NCBI RefSeq assembly: GCF_009380155.1
Contig: NZ_WHUV01000001.1
Span: 1,798,001-1,862,000 of the forward strand
Reading direction: 5' to 3'
From: Pseudomonas piscis
GTDB taxonomy: Bacteria; Pseudomonadota; Gammaproteobacteria; Pseudomonadales; Pseudomonadaceae
Length of the DNA stretch: 64,000 bases
The translations under genes and the position numbers were made by a program. The notes under the pieces are model-generated. The model was not told where the DNA came from. It ran no database searches and saw only the letters and a program-made list of their open reading frames with translations. Shown here one piece after another: positions 1 to 9,121 of this stretch (positions are counted from its first letter, which is position 1; the number at the start of each line of letters is the position of its first letter).

Positions 1-132
1 GCCATGGGGCGCGATCGCCCGTAACCGTGACCTGGGCTTAAATGCCCTCCTTACTGGAGCGCGCCTGGTATCGCCTGTTACCATTCGCCCCTTGTTTGTT
101 CCTTAGCTTTTCTATTCTTTCCGAGACATGCC
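1..132. other. Intergenic region upstream of gltX
   Basis: No gene is supported here. A short hairpin (GGGCG-CGAT-CGCCC) lies at about 6-19 and may belong to the end of the gene before the window. The rest is leader sequence for gltX. Confidence 0.5.
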
Positions 133-1614
133 ATGACCACCGTCCGTACGCGCATCGCGCCATCGCCTACCGGGGATCCCCACGTAGGTACTGCTTATAT
201 CGCTTTGTTCAACTATTGCTTTGCCAAGCAGCACGGCGGTGAGTTCATCCTGCGTATCGAAGACACCGACCAACTGCGTTCCACTCGCGAGTCCGAACAG
301 CAGATCTTCGATGCCTTGCGCTGGCTGGGGATCAACTGGAGCGAAGGCCCGGATGTCGGCGGTCCCCATGGCCCGTATCGCCAGAGCGAACGTGGCGATA
401 TCTACCAGAAGTACGTCCAGCAACTGGTGGACATGGGGCACGCGTTCCCATGCTTCTGTACCGCCGAGGAACTGGACCAGATGCGTGCCGAGCAGATGGC
501 CCGCGGCGAAACCCCGCGCTACGACGGGCGCGCATTGTTGCTGTCCAAGGAAGAAGTGGCCGAGCGCCTGGCGGCCGGTGAGCCCCATGTGATCCGCATG
601 AAGGTGCCCAGCGAAGGCGTCTGCGTGGTACCGGACATGTTGCGTGGCGATGTCGAGATCCCGTGGGATCGCATGGACATGCAGGTCCTGATGAAGACCG
701 ATGGCTTGCCGACCTACTTCCTGGCCAACGTGGTCGACGATCACTTGATGGGCATCACCCACGTGCTGCGTGGCGAAGAATGGCTGCCGTCGGCGCCGAA
801 ACTGATCCTGCTTTACGAGTACTTCGGCTGGGAGCAACCGCAGTTGTGCTACATGCCGCTGCTGCGTAACCCGGACAAGAGCAAGCTGTCCAAGCGCAAG
901 AACCCGACTTCGGTGACCTTCTACGAGCGCATGGGCTTCATGCCCGAGGCCATGCTCAACTACCTGGGGCGCATGGGCTGGTCGATGCCGGACGAGCGCG
1001 AGAAGTTCTCGTTGCAGGAAATGGTCGACAACTTCGACCTGTCGCGGGTCTCCCTGGGCGGGCCGATCTTCGATATCGAGAAACTGTCCTGGCTCAACGG
1101 TCAGTGGCTGCGTGACCTGCCGGTGGAGGAGTTCGCCACTCGCGTGCAGAAGTGGGCGTTCAACAGCGACTACATGATGAAGATCGCCCCCCATGTCCAG
1201 GGTCGGGTCGAAACCTTCAGCCAGATCGCGCCGCTGGCCGGTTTCTTCTTCGCTGGTGGAGTCACTCCGGATGCCAAGCTGTTCGAATCCAAGAAGCTGT
1301 CGGGCGATCAGGTGCGCCAGCTGATGCAGCTGATCCTGTGGAAGCTCGAAAGCCTGCGCCAGTGGGAAAAGGACAGCATCACCGCGACTATCCAGGCCGT
1401 GGTCGAATCCCTGGAGCTGAAGCTGCGCGATGCCATGCCGCTGATGTTCGCCGCCATCACCGGCCAGGCCAGTTCGGTGTCGGTGCTCGATGCCATGGAA
1501 ATCCTTGGTCCGGACCTGACTCGCTTCCGTCTGCGCCAGGCTATCGACCTGCTCGGTGGCGTGTCGAAGAAAGAGAACAAGGAGTGGGAAAAACTGCTGG
1601 GCGCCATCGCCTGA
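133..1614 (+). CDS. gltX: Glutamyl-tRNA synthetase
   Basis: Charges tRNA-Glu with glutamate in the cytoplasm; class I aminoacyl-tRNA synthetase. The 493-residue length is that of bacterial GltX. The N-terminal Rossmann domain carries the HIGH-type motif as HVGT (residues 17-20) after PSPTGDP, and the KMSKS-type loop is KLSKR (251-255). The C-terminal half is the helical anticodon-binding part. The ATG at 133 gives the canonical N-terminus. It lies about 280 bp upstream of three tRNA-Glu genes, its own substrates, although the tRNAs have their own promoter. Confidence 0.98.
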   Translation: MTTVRTRIAPSPTGDPHVGTAYIALFNYCFAKQHGGEFILRIEDTDQLRSTRESEQQIFDALRWLGINWSEGPDVGGPHGPYRQSERGDIYQKYVQQLVDMGHAFPCFCTAEELDQMRAEQMARGETPRYDGRALLLSKEEVAERLAAGEPHVIRMKVPSEGVCVVPDMLRGDVEIPWDRMDMQVLMKTDGLPTYFLANVVDDHLMGITHVLRGEEWLPSAPKLILLYEYFGWEQPQLCYMPLLRNPDKSKLSKRKNPTSVTFYERMGFMPEAMLNYLGRMGWSMPDEREKFSLQEMVDNFDLSRVSLGGPIFDIEKLSWLNGQWLRDLPVEEFATRVQKWAFNSDYMMKIAPHVQGRVETFSQIAPLAGFFFAGGVTPDAKLFESKKLSGDQVRQLMQLILWKLESLRQWEKDSITATIQAVVESLELKLRDAMPLMFAAITGQASSVSVLDAMEILGPDLTRFRLRQAIDLLGGVSKKENKEWEKLLGAIA

Positions 1615-1894
1615 GACGGCGTGGTGCCGCAGTAGTGCTGCCAGGAGCGGCGAGCTTTTCGACTACGCTTGAATCTCTGGCGTCAGGCGAATTGGTTGCC
1701 GCGACCGGCAATTCTCCAGGCTTGGCTCGACTCTTTTGCGGGAGTCGGCACAAGTCGGGAAGGGCGCAAAAGCCCGGTTTTTCAGGGCGGGCCGGTAAGT
1801 GATTGTTATCCCGGCAAATTTTTTTGCAAAAAGCTGAAAAAAAATTGACAGCTTTGCGAACGCCCCTTAAGATTCGCCCCGTCCTCACCGACGA
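1615..1894 (+). other. Intergenic region between gltX and the tRNA cluster
   Basis: No supportable gene. The tRNA promoter (1845-1873) occupies its 3' end and the rest shows no motif I can name. Confidence 0.5.
1845..1873 (+). promoter_or_regulatory. Sigma-70 promoter of the tRNA-Ala/Glu cluster
   Basis: A perfect -35 TTGACA (1845-1850), a 17-bp spacer and a -10 TAAGAT (1868-1873) are followed by a GC-rich discriminator (TCGCCCC), as in stringently controlled stable-RNA promoters. An A-tract lies just upstream and may act as an UP element. The first tRNA starts about 21 nt after the -10. Confidence 0.85.
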
Positions 1895-1970
<76 letters not shown>

Positions 1971-2049
1971 ATTTACAGTTCAAGGTCTGGCCACACCGGC
2001 CTTGAATCGATCGGTACTCAGCGCCGGTCAGTTGTATAGAAGGGTTTGC

Positions 2050-2125
2050 GTCCCCTTCGTCTAGTGGCCTAGGACACCGCCCTTTCACGGCGGTAACAGG
2101 GGTTCGAGTCCCCTAGGGGACGCCA
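2050..2125 (+). tRNA. tRNA-Glu(TTC), copy 1
   Basis: A 76-nt cloverleaf with encoded CCA. The anticodon stem CCGCC/GGCGG holds the loop CTTTCAC, so the anticodon is TTC. The acceptor stem GTCCCCT pairs with AGGGGAC. Confidence 0.97.
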
Positions 2126-2178
2126 GTTTTACACAAGCGATGCTGCAAGATGTCGCTGCGCCGCGAGGCGAAAAATCC

Positions 2179-2254
<76 letters not shown>

Positions 2255-2333
2255 ATTTACAGTTCAAGGTCTGGCCACGCCGGCCTTGAATCGATCGGTA
2301 CTCAGCACCGATCAGTTGTATAGAAGGGTTTGC

Positions 2334-2409
2334 GTCCCCTTCGTCTAGTGGCCTAGGACACCGCCCTTTCACGGCGGTAACAGGGGTTCGAGTCCCCTAG
2401 GGGACGCCA
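2334..2409 (+). tRNA. tRNA-Glu(TTC), copy 2
   Basis: Identical to copy 1, 284 bp further on. Confidence 0.97.
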
Positions 2410-2462
2410 GTTTTACACAAGCGATGTTGCAAGATGTCGCTGCGCCGCGAGGCGAAAAATCC

Positions 2463-2538
<76 letters not shown>

Positions 2539-2616
2539 ATTTACAGTTCAAGGTCTGGCCACACCGGCCTTGAATCGATCGGTACTCAGCGCCGGTCAGT
2601 TGTATAGAAGGTTTGT

Positions 2617-2692
2617 GTCCCCTTCGTCTAGTGGCCTAGGACACCGCCCTTTCACGGCGGTAACAGGGGTTCGAGTCCCCTAGGGGACGCCA
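2617..2692 (+). tRNA. tRNA-Glu(TTC), copy 3
   Basis: Identical in the mature sequence to the other two. It is 283 rather than 284 bp after copy 2 because the spacer just before it has lost one G and carries a C-to-T change. Confidence 0.97.
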
Positions 2693-2716
2693 GGTTTGCC
2701 CGCTTTGCGGGATTTC

Positions 2717-2750
2717 AAGGGTCATTCGATTATTGAATGACCCTTTTGTT
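2717..2750 (+). terminator. Terminator of the tRNA cluster
   Basis: An 11-bp stem (AAGGGTCATTC pairing with GAATGACCCTT) with a 7-nt loop is followed by a T-rich tract. It lies 25 nt after the last tRNA. Confidence 0.9.
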
Positions 2751-2831
2751 TTTCTGGCGTCCGGCAATTTCTCTCTCTTCTTTTCCCAGCTTGCCCCTCT
2801 GACCGACGGTCACGCTAGCGACTTGCGGAAA

Positions 2832-2848
2832 ATTATTATGGGAATAAT
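2832..2848. promoter_or_regulatory. Candidate operator of the TetR-type regulator
   Basis: A perfect inverted repeat, ATTATT-atggg-AATAAT, sits about 28 bp upstream of the regulator's start codon in an AT-rich patch, where a TetR-family autorepressor would bind. Inference from position and symmetry only. Confidence 0.4.
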
Positions 2849-2875
2849 ATTTTTTCGTGATATTCGGAGGCAACG

Positions 2876-3415
2876 ATGAACGATAAAAAAGCTCAGACCC
2901 GGGAGCGCATTCTCCAGGCCGCCAGTTCCGCGTTGATCCAGCGTGGTCCGGCCGAGCCGAGCGTGGGTGAGGTGATGGGGGCGGCCGGGCTCACGGTCGG
3001 TGGTTTCTACGCGCACTTCGAGAGCAAGGACGCGCTGATGCTGGAGGCCTTCACCCAGTTGCTCGCGCACCGGCGTGGCCTGCTCGATGAAATGGACAGC
3101 AACCTGAGCGGTGTGGAGCGTCGGGCGTTGACCGCCGCCTTCTACCTGTCGCGCAAGCATCGCGACTCCACCGAGCTGGCCTGCCCGATCCCCGCCTCGG
3201 TAGGGGAGTTGGGACGTCTGCCGGAGAGCTTCCGCAAGGCCCTGAACGAACACATGGAGTTGATGGTGGCGCAACTGGCCGAGACTCCCGAGGACACGGA
3301 CAAGGCCCTGGCGGACATGGCCTTGATGATCGGCGGCCTGTCCTTGGCGCGTGCCCTGGGACCTGGGGAGTTGTCCGATCGCCTGCTGCGCGCTGCCAAG
3401 TCCGCCGTGCTCTGA
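2876..3415 (+). CDS. TetR/AcrR-family transcriptional regulator
   Basis: A 179-residue one-component repressor. The N-terminal helix-turn-helix (about residues 8-50) has the family pattern, with KAQTRERILQAA leading into the GGFYAHFESKDAL recognition helix. The C-terminal half is the ligand-binding and dimerisation part, which I cannot assign to an effector. An SD (GGAGG) lies 7 nt before the ATG. No divergent or co-transcribed target is adjacent, so autoregulation and an unlinked target are both possible. Confidence 0.85.
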   Translation: MNDKKAQTRERILQAASSALIQRGPAEPSVGEVMGAAGLTVGGFYAHFESKDALMLEAFTQLLAHRRGLLDEMDSNLSGVERRALTAAFYLSRKHRDSTELACPIPASVGELGRLPESFRKALNEHMELMVAQLAETPEDTDKALADMALMIGGLSLARALGPGELSDRLLRAAKSAVL

Positions 3416-3423
3416 CCCGGAAC

Positions 3424-3444
3424 CGTGGCGAGCCCTGTCGCCAC
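3424..3444 (+). terminator. Weak terminator-like hairpin after the TetR gene
   Basis: GTGGCGA (3425-3431) pairs with TCGCCAC (3438-3444) 10 bp after the stop codon. There is no T-tract, so termination would be weak or Rho-assisted. Confidence 0.3.
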
Positions 3445-3627
3445 CTGGTCATTCACATCGCGAATGATCATCCAATCAAGGTTCGATACGCCCCGCGAGC
3501 CCCGATTCGCCAAGCCCTCGAGATAGCAAAGCCTCGAGCCAGAGCGAGCCGGTCCCGGGATGGGTGCGCCAATCGGGCTGGCCATCCGTTACACTGCATC
3601 GGTCAAAAAACTGACCGGGAGTCGGGC

Positions 3628-4062
3628 ATGAGTTGGGATCTGGCAACGCCGTTCGTCATCGATCTGCAGGTGGCGGCCGAAGATATCGATGGCTTGGGAC
3701 ACGCCAACAATGCGGTCTACGTTACTTGGCTGGAGCGTTGTGCCTGGCGTCATTCCCAGCGCCTGGGGCTGGACCTGGCTGAATATCGCCGCCTGGACCG
3801 GGCCATGGCCGTGGTGCGACATGAAATCGACTACCTGGCCGCCGCCTACGAGGGCGACGAGCTGCAATTGGCCACCTGGATCGTCGATTGGGACCAGCGC
3901 TTGAAGATGACCCGGCGTTTCCAGCTGGTGCGCCCGAGCGATGGCGCGACCCTGCTGCGGGCCCAGACCACCTTCGTCTGCATCGAGCTGTCCAGCGGCA
4001 AGCCCAAGCGCATGCCCGCCGAGTTCCTCGACGGCTATGGGCCGGCCCTGCAATCCTGCTGA
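3628..4062 (+). CDS. Hotdog-fold acyl-CoA thioesterase (4HBT family)
   Basis: A 144-residue single hotdog domain, the usual size for YbgC/4HBT thioesterases. The family signature is clear: an acidic residue followed by GLGHANNAVYVTWLE (about residues 22-36), where the Asp/Glu and His-Asn-Asn segment forms the active site. It probably hydrolyses acyl-CoA or acyl-ACP thioesters in the cytoplasm; the substrate cannot be read from sequence. A hairpin (CGGTCA/TGACCG, 3600-3617) lies directly before the SD. Monocistronic. Confidence 0.85.
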   Translation: MSWDLATPFVIDLQVAAEDIDGLGHANNAVYVTWLERCAWRHSQRLGLDLAEYRRLDRAMAVVRHEIDYLAAAYEGDELQLATWIVDWDQRLKMTRRFQLVRPSDGATLLRAQTTFVCIELSSGKPKRMPAEFLDGYGPALQSC

Positions 4063-4188
4063 ATCTCTAGTCGTTGCGTGGAGTGCTTGGCCCCGTTCGC
4101 CGGCAGTTGCTAACGGCAAGGTACTGCCAGCGTTTGAAACCCAGTAAACTGGCGCCCGTTTTTCGCCCGTTTTCGTCGAGTGTGTTTC

Positions 4189-5148
4189 ATGCAAATTGCC
4201 CTGGCGCCCATGGAGGGGTTGGTCGACAACATCCTGCGCGATGTACTGACCCGTGTTGGCGGGATCGACTGGTGTGTCACCGAGTTCATCCGTGTCAACG
4301 ACCGTCTGCTGACGCCTGCCTATTTCCACAAGCTTGCCCCCGAATTGCTGCAAGGCGCGCAGACTGCGGCCGGGGTGCCGCTGCGCGTGCAACTGCTCGG
4401 TTCCGATCCTGTGTGCCTGGCCGAGAACGCCGCGCTGGCCTGCGAGTTGGGGAGCGAGGTCATCGACCTGAACTTCGGTTGCCCGGCCAAGACCGTCAAC
4501 AAGTCCCGTGGCGGCGCGGTGCTGCTCAAGGAGCCCGAGCTACTCAACCAGATCGTCGAGCATGTACGGCGTGCGGTTCCGGCGCATATCCCGGTCACGG
4601 CCAAGATGCGCCTGGGTTTCGATAGCCCGGATGGTGCCCTGGTATGCGCCACCGCGTTGGCCGAAGGTGGCGCCGAGCATATCGTGGTGCATGCGCGGAC
4701 CAAGGTTGACGGCTACAAGCCTCCGGCCCATTGGGAGTGGATTCCTCGGGTCCAGGAAGTGGTCAAGGTGCCGGTGTTCGCCAACGGTGATATCTGGAGC
4801 GTCGAGGACTGGCGGCGCTGCCGGGAAATCAGCGGGGTCGAGGACATCATGCTGGGGCGTGGGCTGGTTTCACGTCCGGACCTGGCTCGGCAGATCGCCG
4901 CGGCTCGGGCTGGCGAAGAAGTGGTGCAGATGTCCTGGGCCGAGTTGCTGCCGCTGATCCATGACTTCTGGGCCCAGGTGGTTACGCAATTGACCCCGCG
5001 CTCGGCTCCGGGTCGGTTGAAGCAGTGGTTGGCGATGTTGACTCGCAACTACCCCGAGGCGGTCGAGTTGTTCACCGCGCTGCGGCGCGAAACCGAGCTG
5101 GACCAGGTCGGCAGGTTGCTGGGTATGCCGTGCAGCGAGGCGGCCTGA
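4189..5148 (+). CDS. dusC: tRNA-dihydrouridine(16) synthase
   Basis: FMN-dependent reductase that makes dihydrouridine in tRNA. The TIM-barrel N-terminus begins with IALAPMEG, the catalytic cysteine lies in [15 protein letters not shown], and KMRLGF and the C-terminal flavin-binding segment [10 protein letters not shown] are present. The length (319) and the N-terminus fit the DusC subfamily better than DusA or DusB. I start at ATG 4189, which aligns with family N-termini; an in-frame GTG at 4180 would add three residues. Monocistronic. Confidence 0.9.
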   Translation: MQIALAPMEGLVDNILRDVLTRVGGIDWCVTEFIRVNDRLLTPAYFHKLAPELLQGAQTAAGVPLRVQLLGSDPVCLAENAALACELGSEVIDLNFGCPAKTVNKSRGGAVLLKEPELLNQIVEHVRRAVPAHIPVTAKMRLGFDSPDGALVCATALAEGGAEHIVVHARTKVDGYKPPAHWEWIPRVQEVVKVPVFANGDIWSVEDWRRCREISGVEDIMLGRGLVSRPDLARQIAAARAGEEVVQMSWAELLPLIHDFWAQVVTQLTPRSAPGRLKQWLAMLTRNYPEAVELFTALRRETELDQVGRLLGMPCSEAA

Positions 5149-5167
5149 AGAAATTTCCATGGCCGCT

Positions 5168-5195
5168 CTTGAAATGCCTCCGGCGGTCCTTATCT
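5168..5195 (+). promoter_or_regulatory. Sigma-32 heat-shock promoter of ibpA
   Basis: A -35 CTTGAAA (5168-5174), a 13-14 bp spacer and a -10-like CCTTATCT (5188-5195) match the RpoH consensus and precede a small heat-shock protein gene. Confidence 0.75.
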
Positions 5196-5196
5196 C

Positions 5197-5265
5197 TTGG
5201 GTACGCGATGCCGAACTCGGGTCGCGTAGATAACCACTCGCTGAATATCAGGAGATTTACCCATG
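5197..5265 (+). promoter_or_regulatory. ROSE-type RNA thermometer in the ibpA 5'UTR
   Basis: Two hairpins can be drawn. The first pairs TACGCGA (5202-5208) with TCGCGTA (5222-5228) around an inner CCG/CGG stem. The second pairs CTC-g-CTGA (5237-5244) with TCAGGAG (5248-5254), burying the SD and leaving one bulged G. The 3' hairpin contains UCGCU, the U(U/C)GCU motif typical of ROSE elements, opposite the SD. Warming should open the weak hairpin and allow translation of ibpA. Confidence 0.85.
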
Positions 5266-5709
5266 AGTACTGCATTTTCCCTGGCCCCATTGTTCCGTTC
5301 CTCTGTCGGCTTCGACCGTTTCAACGACCTGTTCGAATCGGCACTGCGTAACGAACCGGGCAGCAGCTACCCACCCTACAACGTTGAAAAGCATGCCGAT
5401 GACCAGTACCGCATCGTCATCGCCGCCGCCGGCTTCCAGGAGCAAGACCTGGAGCTGCAGGTGGAAAAAGGCGTGTTGACCGTGAGCGGTGGTAAGCGCG
5501 ATGCCAACGAAGGCGTCACCTACCTGCACCAGGGCATCGCCCAGCGGGCTTTCAAGCTGTCTTTCCGCCTGGCCGACCATATCGAGGTCAAGGCCGCGGC
5601 CCTGAACAACGGCCTGCTGAACATCGACTTGCTGCGGGTCGTGCCGGAAGAGGCCAAGCCCAAGCGCATCCCGATCAGCGGCATGCAGCAAGCGGCCCTG
5701 CAACACTAA
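5263..5709 (+). CDS. ibpA: Small heat-shock protein, Hsp20/IbpA family
   Basis: A 148-residue ATP-independent holdase that binds unfolding proteins in the cytoplasm and passes them to DnaK/ClpB. The alpha-crystallin domain covers about residues 35-125 (from YPPYNVEK to the end strand of the domain), and the C-terminal I-x-I anchor is present as IPI near residue 138. It is preceded by a sigma-32-like promoter and a ROSE thermometer, and followed by a strong terminator, so it is a single-gene heat-shock unit. Confidence 0.95.
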   Translation: MSTAFSLAPLFRSSVGFDRFNDLFESALRNEPGSSYPPYNVEKHADDQYRIVIAAAGFQEQDLELQVEKGVLTVSGGKRDANEGVTYLHQGIAQRAFKLSFRLADHIEVKAAALNNGLLNIDLLRVVPEEAKPKRIPISGMQQAALQH

Positions 5710-5722
5710 GACCGCAAGCAGA

Positions 5723-5749
5723 AAAGGGCGCCCGAGTGGCGCCCTTTTT
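5723..5749. terminator. Bidirectional terminator between ibpA and the GGDEF-EAL gene
   Basis: AAAGGGCGCC pairs with GGCGCCCTTT around cgagt, with T and A tracts on the two sides. It can serve both convergent genes. Confidence 0.9.
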
Positions 5750-5757
5750 CGTGCCTG

Positions 5758-8700
5758 TCATTCCAGCAGTTTCTTGAATTCGCCTAGCGGGAGCGGTCGG
5801 CTGTGCAGGTAGCCCTGGTACAGGTGGCACTCCAGGCCCCGCAGGAACTCCAGTTGTTGCAGGGTCTCGACGCCTTCGGCGATCACCTTCAATTCCAGGC
5901 TGCGGGCCATGGCCACGATGGCCCGGATGATCTCCGCGTCGTTGGGGTCGTGGGTGGCGTCGCGGACGAAGGACTGGTCGATCTTCAACGTGTCCACCGG
6001 CAGGCGCTTGAGGTAGGTCAGGGATGAATAGCCCGTGCCGAAATCATCCATGGCGAAGCTGACCCCGAGCTTCTTCAGGCGACGCATCTTGCTGATGGTG
6101 TCTTCCAGGTTCTGGATCACGATGCCTTCGGTGATCTCCAGCTTCAGCAGCGAGGAAGGCAGGGCGTAGGCCGCCAGGCTGTGCTCGATCCGTTCGACGA
6201 AATCGTTCTGGCGGAACTGCCGGGGGCTTATGTTCACGCACAGGCTGAACTGGTGCGGGTCCACCAGGCCTTCTTCGATCAACTGGCTGAAAGCCAGGCA
6301 GGACTCATCGAGGATCCAGGTGCCCACCTCGAGGATCAGCCCGCTGTCTTCGAGCACCTTGATGAACTCGGTCGGCGACTGCGCCCCCAGTTCCGGGTGC
6401 TGCCAGCGCACCAGCGCCTCGGCGCCGACGATGCGATTGTCGCGGGCGTCCACCTGGGGCTGGAAGTGCACGCTGAATTCGCCCCGGGACAGGGCCAGGC
6501 GCAGGTCGGTTTCCATACGCAGGCGTTCGCTGGCGGCCTTCTGCATGGTGTTGTGGTACATCTGCGTGGTGTTGCGCCCCGAGTCCTTGGCGCGATACAG
6601 GGCGATATCGGCACGCTTGAGCAGGTCGGTGGGGGTCGAGCCGTGATCGGGAATCAGCGCCACGCCGATACTGGGCGTGACCTGCAGGCGCTGGCCGTCG
6701 AGGAACATCGGCTCCGACAGCAGTTCGCGCAAGGTCCCCGCCAGTTGCCGGACCTGTTCGCTGACGTCGTTGCGCGAGCCTTCCAGGCCGCTGAGCAGGA
6801 CCACGAATTCGTCGCCGCCCAGGCGCGCCACCGTGTCCTCCATGCGTACGCTGGCCTCCAGCCGAGCGGTGATGATCTTCAGGACCGTGTCACCCACCGG
6901 ATGCCCTAGGGAATCGTTGATGTGCTTGAAGTGGTCCAGATCTAGGAACAGCAGGGCGCCGCGCAGGTTGTGCCGCTTGAGCAGGGCGATCTGCTGGCTC
7001 AGGCGGTCCATCAGCAGGGCGCGGTTGGGCAGGTTGGTCAGAGGGTCGTGGTAGGCCAGGTGGCGGATCTGCGCCTGGGCGTTCTTCAGCAAGCTGACGT
7101 CCCGGGCGGTCAGCAGCAGGCAAGGGGTTTCATTGAGGGTGATGGGCTCCACTGAAACCTCGAGGGTGAAGATTTCCCCGCGCTTGTTGCGCCCGAGCAT
7201 CTCCATATGGTGCACCCGACCCTTGAGCTTGAGTTCGGCCAGCAACGTGGCCAGCTGGGCCTCCTCGGCCCAGATCCCGACTTCGTACAGGGTATGGCCC
7301 ATCACTTCGTCGGTGCGGTAGCCGGTCAGGCGGCAGAAGCCGTCGTTGACCTCCAGGTAGCGTCCGGTATCGCGCTCGGTGATGGTGATGGCGTCGGGGC
7401 TTGAGTGGAAGGCCTTGGCGAACTTCTCCTCGCTGGCCTTGAGCGCCGCTTCCGAGCGTTGTTGCTGGGTGATGTCGCGCAGAGTGGTGACGATGCACGG
7501 TTGTTTGTCGACGATGATCTGGCGGCTGGAGATGATGCAGGTCAAAGGCTGGCCATCCTTGTGGTTGACCACCACCGCGACATTGTTCAGCGCTTGTTCG
7601 CGGATTACCTGTTCGATTCGCCGCAAGCGCGGCGCGGGGTCTTCCCAGAGGCCGATCTGCTCGGCGCTGCGGTTGATCACGTCGTCCAGGGTCCAGCCGA
7701 AGGTCTGGGTGAAGCTGGAGTTGATCTCGATGAACTGGCCGGTTTCCAGCAGGGTGACGCAGATCGGATCCGGGCTGACCTGGAACAGGCTGGCGAATTT
7801 CTCCTCGGAGGTGATCAGGCGCTGCTCGCGCTCCACCTGTTCGGTGATGTCCAGCAGGGTTCCGGCCATGCGTAGCGGGTTGCCTTGCTCGTCGCGATAC
7901 AGGCGGGCGCGGCTCTCCAGGTAGCGCGAGCTACCATCGGCCAGTTGCACGCGATAGGTCAGCTGGTAGTTGCCCGCCGGGCCTTCGCGCAGGCTGCGAT
8001 AGGCGTCGCGCATGGAGTTGCGCTCCTCGGTGGGCACACCCTCGAAGAAGGCATCGAAGGACTCGTGAAACGGCGCTGGCTCCAGGCCATGCAACTGCGC
8101 AGCTCGGGCCGAGCCATAGAGCATGCCGCTGGGGATATGCCAGTCCCAGGTGCCCAGTTGCGCGGAGTCCAGGGCCAGGTCCAGGCGCTCTTGGCTATCC
8201 TTGAGGGCCTGTTCGGCGCGTTTGCGCTCGCTGGTATCGAGGAAGGTGCTGAGCAGGAAGGCCTTGCCCTCCAGTTCGACCTTCTGTGCGCTGAGGATGC
8301 CGTCGTGGATCTGTCCGTTGCTGGCACGCAATTGCACTTCGAGGCTGGCGGCCTGGCCCTTCTTCTGTACGGCCTTGATCAGCTGGGCGCGTTGTTCGGG
8401 GTTTACCCACAAGCCGATTTCCAGGGTGGTGCGGCCGATCACATGCTCGGCGGGCCAGCCGAACTGGCTTTCGAAGTACTGGTTGGCTTCGCTGATCAGG
8501 CCGTCTTCGAGGCGGGTCAGCAGCACCATGTTGGGGCAGAGGTGGAAGAGGGTGGCAAAACGCTTTTCCGAGCTGCTCAGGGCTTCTTCGCGCTGGCGCT
8601 GGTGGGTGATTTCGCGGATCACCCCGATCATCCGGGGCTTGCCGTGCTTGTCAGGCAGCACGCTGCCGTTGATTTCCAGCCAGTGCAGGCTGCCATCGGG

Positions 8701-9036
8701 CCAGCGGATGCGGTGGTGCATGGCTTGTTCCAGGGGCGCGCCGGCCAGCACCGAGTGGAAGGCGCGTACGGTTCGGGCCCGGTCCTCGATGGGCAGCAGG
8801 TCGAGATATTCGAGGTTTTCCGGCAAGGGTTGGCGCGGATCGAAGCCGAACAGCGCCTGGGTGCCCCGGGACCAGCTGATTTGCCCGCTTTCGATATCCC
8901 AATACCAGGCTCCCAGCCTCGCGCCGTTGAGCGCGGCGAGCAGTTGTGGCGCACTTTCCCAGCTCTGTTCCGACTCCCTGGGGTCGACGGCGTGGATGCG
9001 CGGCATGGGCGGAATACGGTCAGCGGGTTTGGGCAT
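5758..9036 (-). CDS. Multi-PAS GGDEF-EAL cyclic-di-GMP signalling protein
   Basis: A 1092-residue cytoplasmic protein with no signal peptide or membrane segment. About five PAS/PAC sensor repeats fill residues ~20-640, followed by a GGDEF domain and a C-terminal EAL domain. The GGDEF site is intact (RLGGDEF) and has an RxxD inhibitory site (RMED) five residues upstream. The EAL side is also intact: EALVRW, the NISPRQ Asn, LEITEG, DDFGTGYSS, LKIDQSFV and EGVET. Both diguanylate cyclase and phosphodiesterase activity are therefore possible. I chose the ATG at 9036; the longer reading to 9186 overlaps the LysR gene. Confidence 0.92.
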   Translation of the reverse strand: MPKPADRIPPMPRIHAVDPRESEQSWESAPQLLAALNGARLGAWYWDIESGQISWSRGTQALFGFDPRQPLPENLEYLDLLPIEDRARTVRAFHSVLAGAPLEQAMHHRIRWPDGSLHWLEINGSVLPDKHGKPRMIGVIREITHQRQREEALSSSEKRFATLFHLCPNMVLLTRLEDGLISEANQYFESQFGWPAEHVIGRTTLEIGLWVNPEQRAQLIKAVQKKGQAASLEVQLRASNGQIHDGILSAQKVELEGKAFLLSTFLDTSERKRAEQALKDSQERLDLALDSAQLGTWDWHIPSGMLYGSARAAQLHGLEPAPFHESFDAFFEGVPTEERNSMRDAYRSLREGPAGNYQLTYRVQLADGSSRYLESRARLYRDEQGNPLRMAGTLLDITEQVEREQRLITSEEKFASLFQVSPDPICVTLLETGQFIEINSSFTQTFGWTLDDVINRSAEQIGLWEDPAPRLRRIEQVIREQALNNVAVVVNHKDGQPLTCIISSRQIIVDKQPCIVTTLRDITQQQRSEAALKASEEKFAKAFHSSPDAITITERDTGRYLEVNDGFCRLTGYRTDEVMGHTLYEVGIWAEEAQLATLLAELKLKGRVHHMEMLGRNKRGEIFTLEVSVEPITLNETPCLLLTARDVSLLKNAQAQIRHLAYHDPLTNLPNRALLMDRLSQQIALLKRHNLRGALLFLDLDHFKHINDSLGHPVGDTVLKIITARLEASVRMEDTVARLGGDEFVVLLSGLEGSRNDVSEQVRQLAGTLRELLSEPMFLDGQRLQVTPSIGVALIPDHGSTPTDLLKRADIALYRAKDSGRNTTQMYHNTMQKAASERLRMETDLRLALSRGEFSVHFQPQVDARDNRIVGAEALVRWQHPELGAQSPTEFIKVLEDSGLILEVGTWILDESCLAFSQLIEEGLVDPHQFSLCVNISPRQFRQNDFVERIEHSLAAYALPSSLLKLEITEGIVIQNLEDTISKMRRLKKLGVSFAMDDFGTGYSSLTYLKRLPVDTLKIDQSFVRDATHDPNDAEIIRAIVAMARSLELKVIAEGVETLQQLEFLRGLECHLYQGYLHSRPLPLGEFKKLLE

Positions 9037-9121
9037 GGTGATCAGGCCTTGTGCTGAGTAGTTCGTTTGGCGCGAGGGCTCATGGCGGGAGGCGACAGGG
9101 CACGGGCAAAACCCGGAATAC

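Noticed and set aside
112..1194. Long open frame on the minus strand opposite gltX
   Set aside because: It is the GC-rich antisense shadow of gltX, with no SD and no recognisable domain. The same holds for the long minus-strand frames opposite leuB-asd-usg (12774-16166), fimV (16779-19547), leuC/leuD and rbsA-rbsR.
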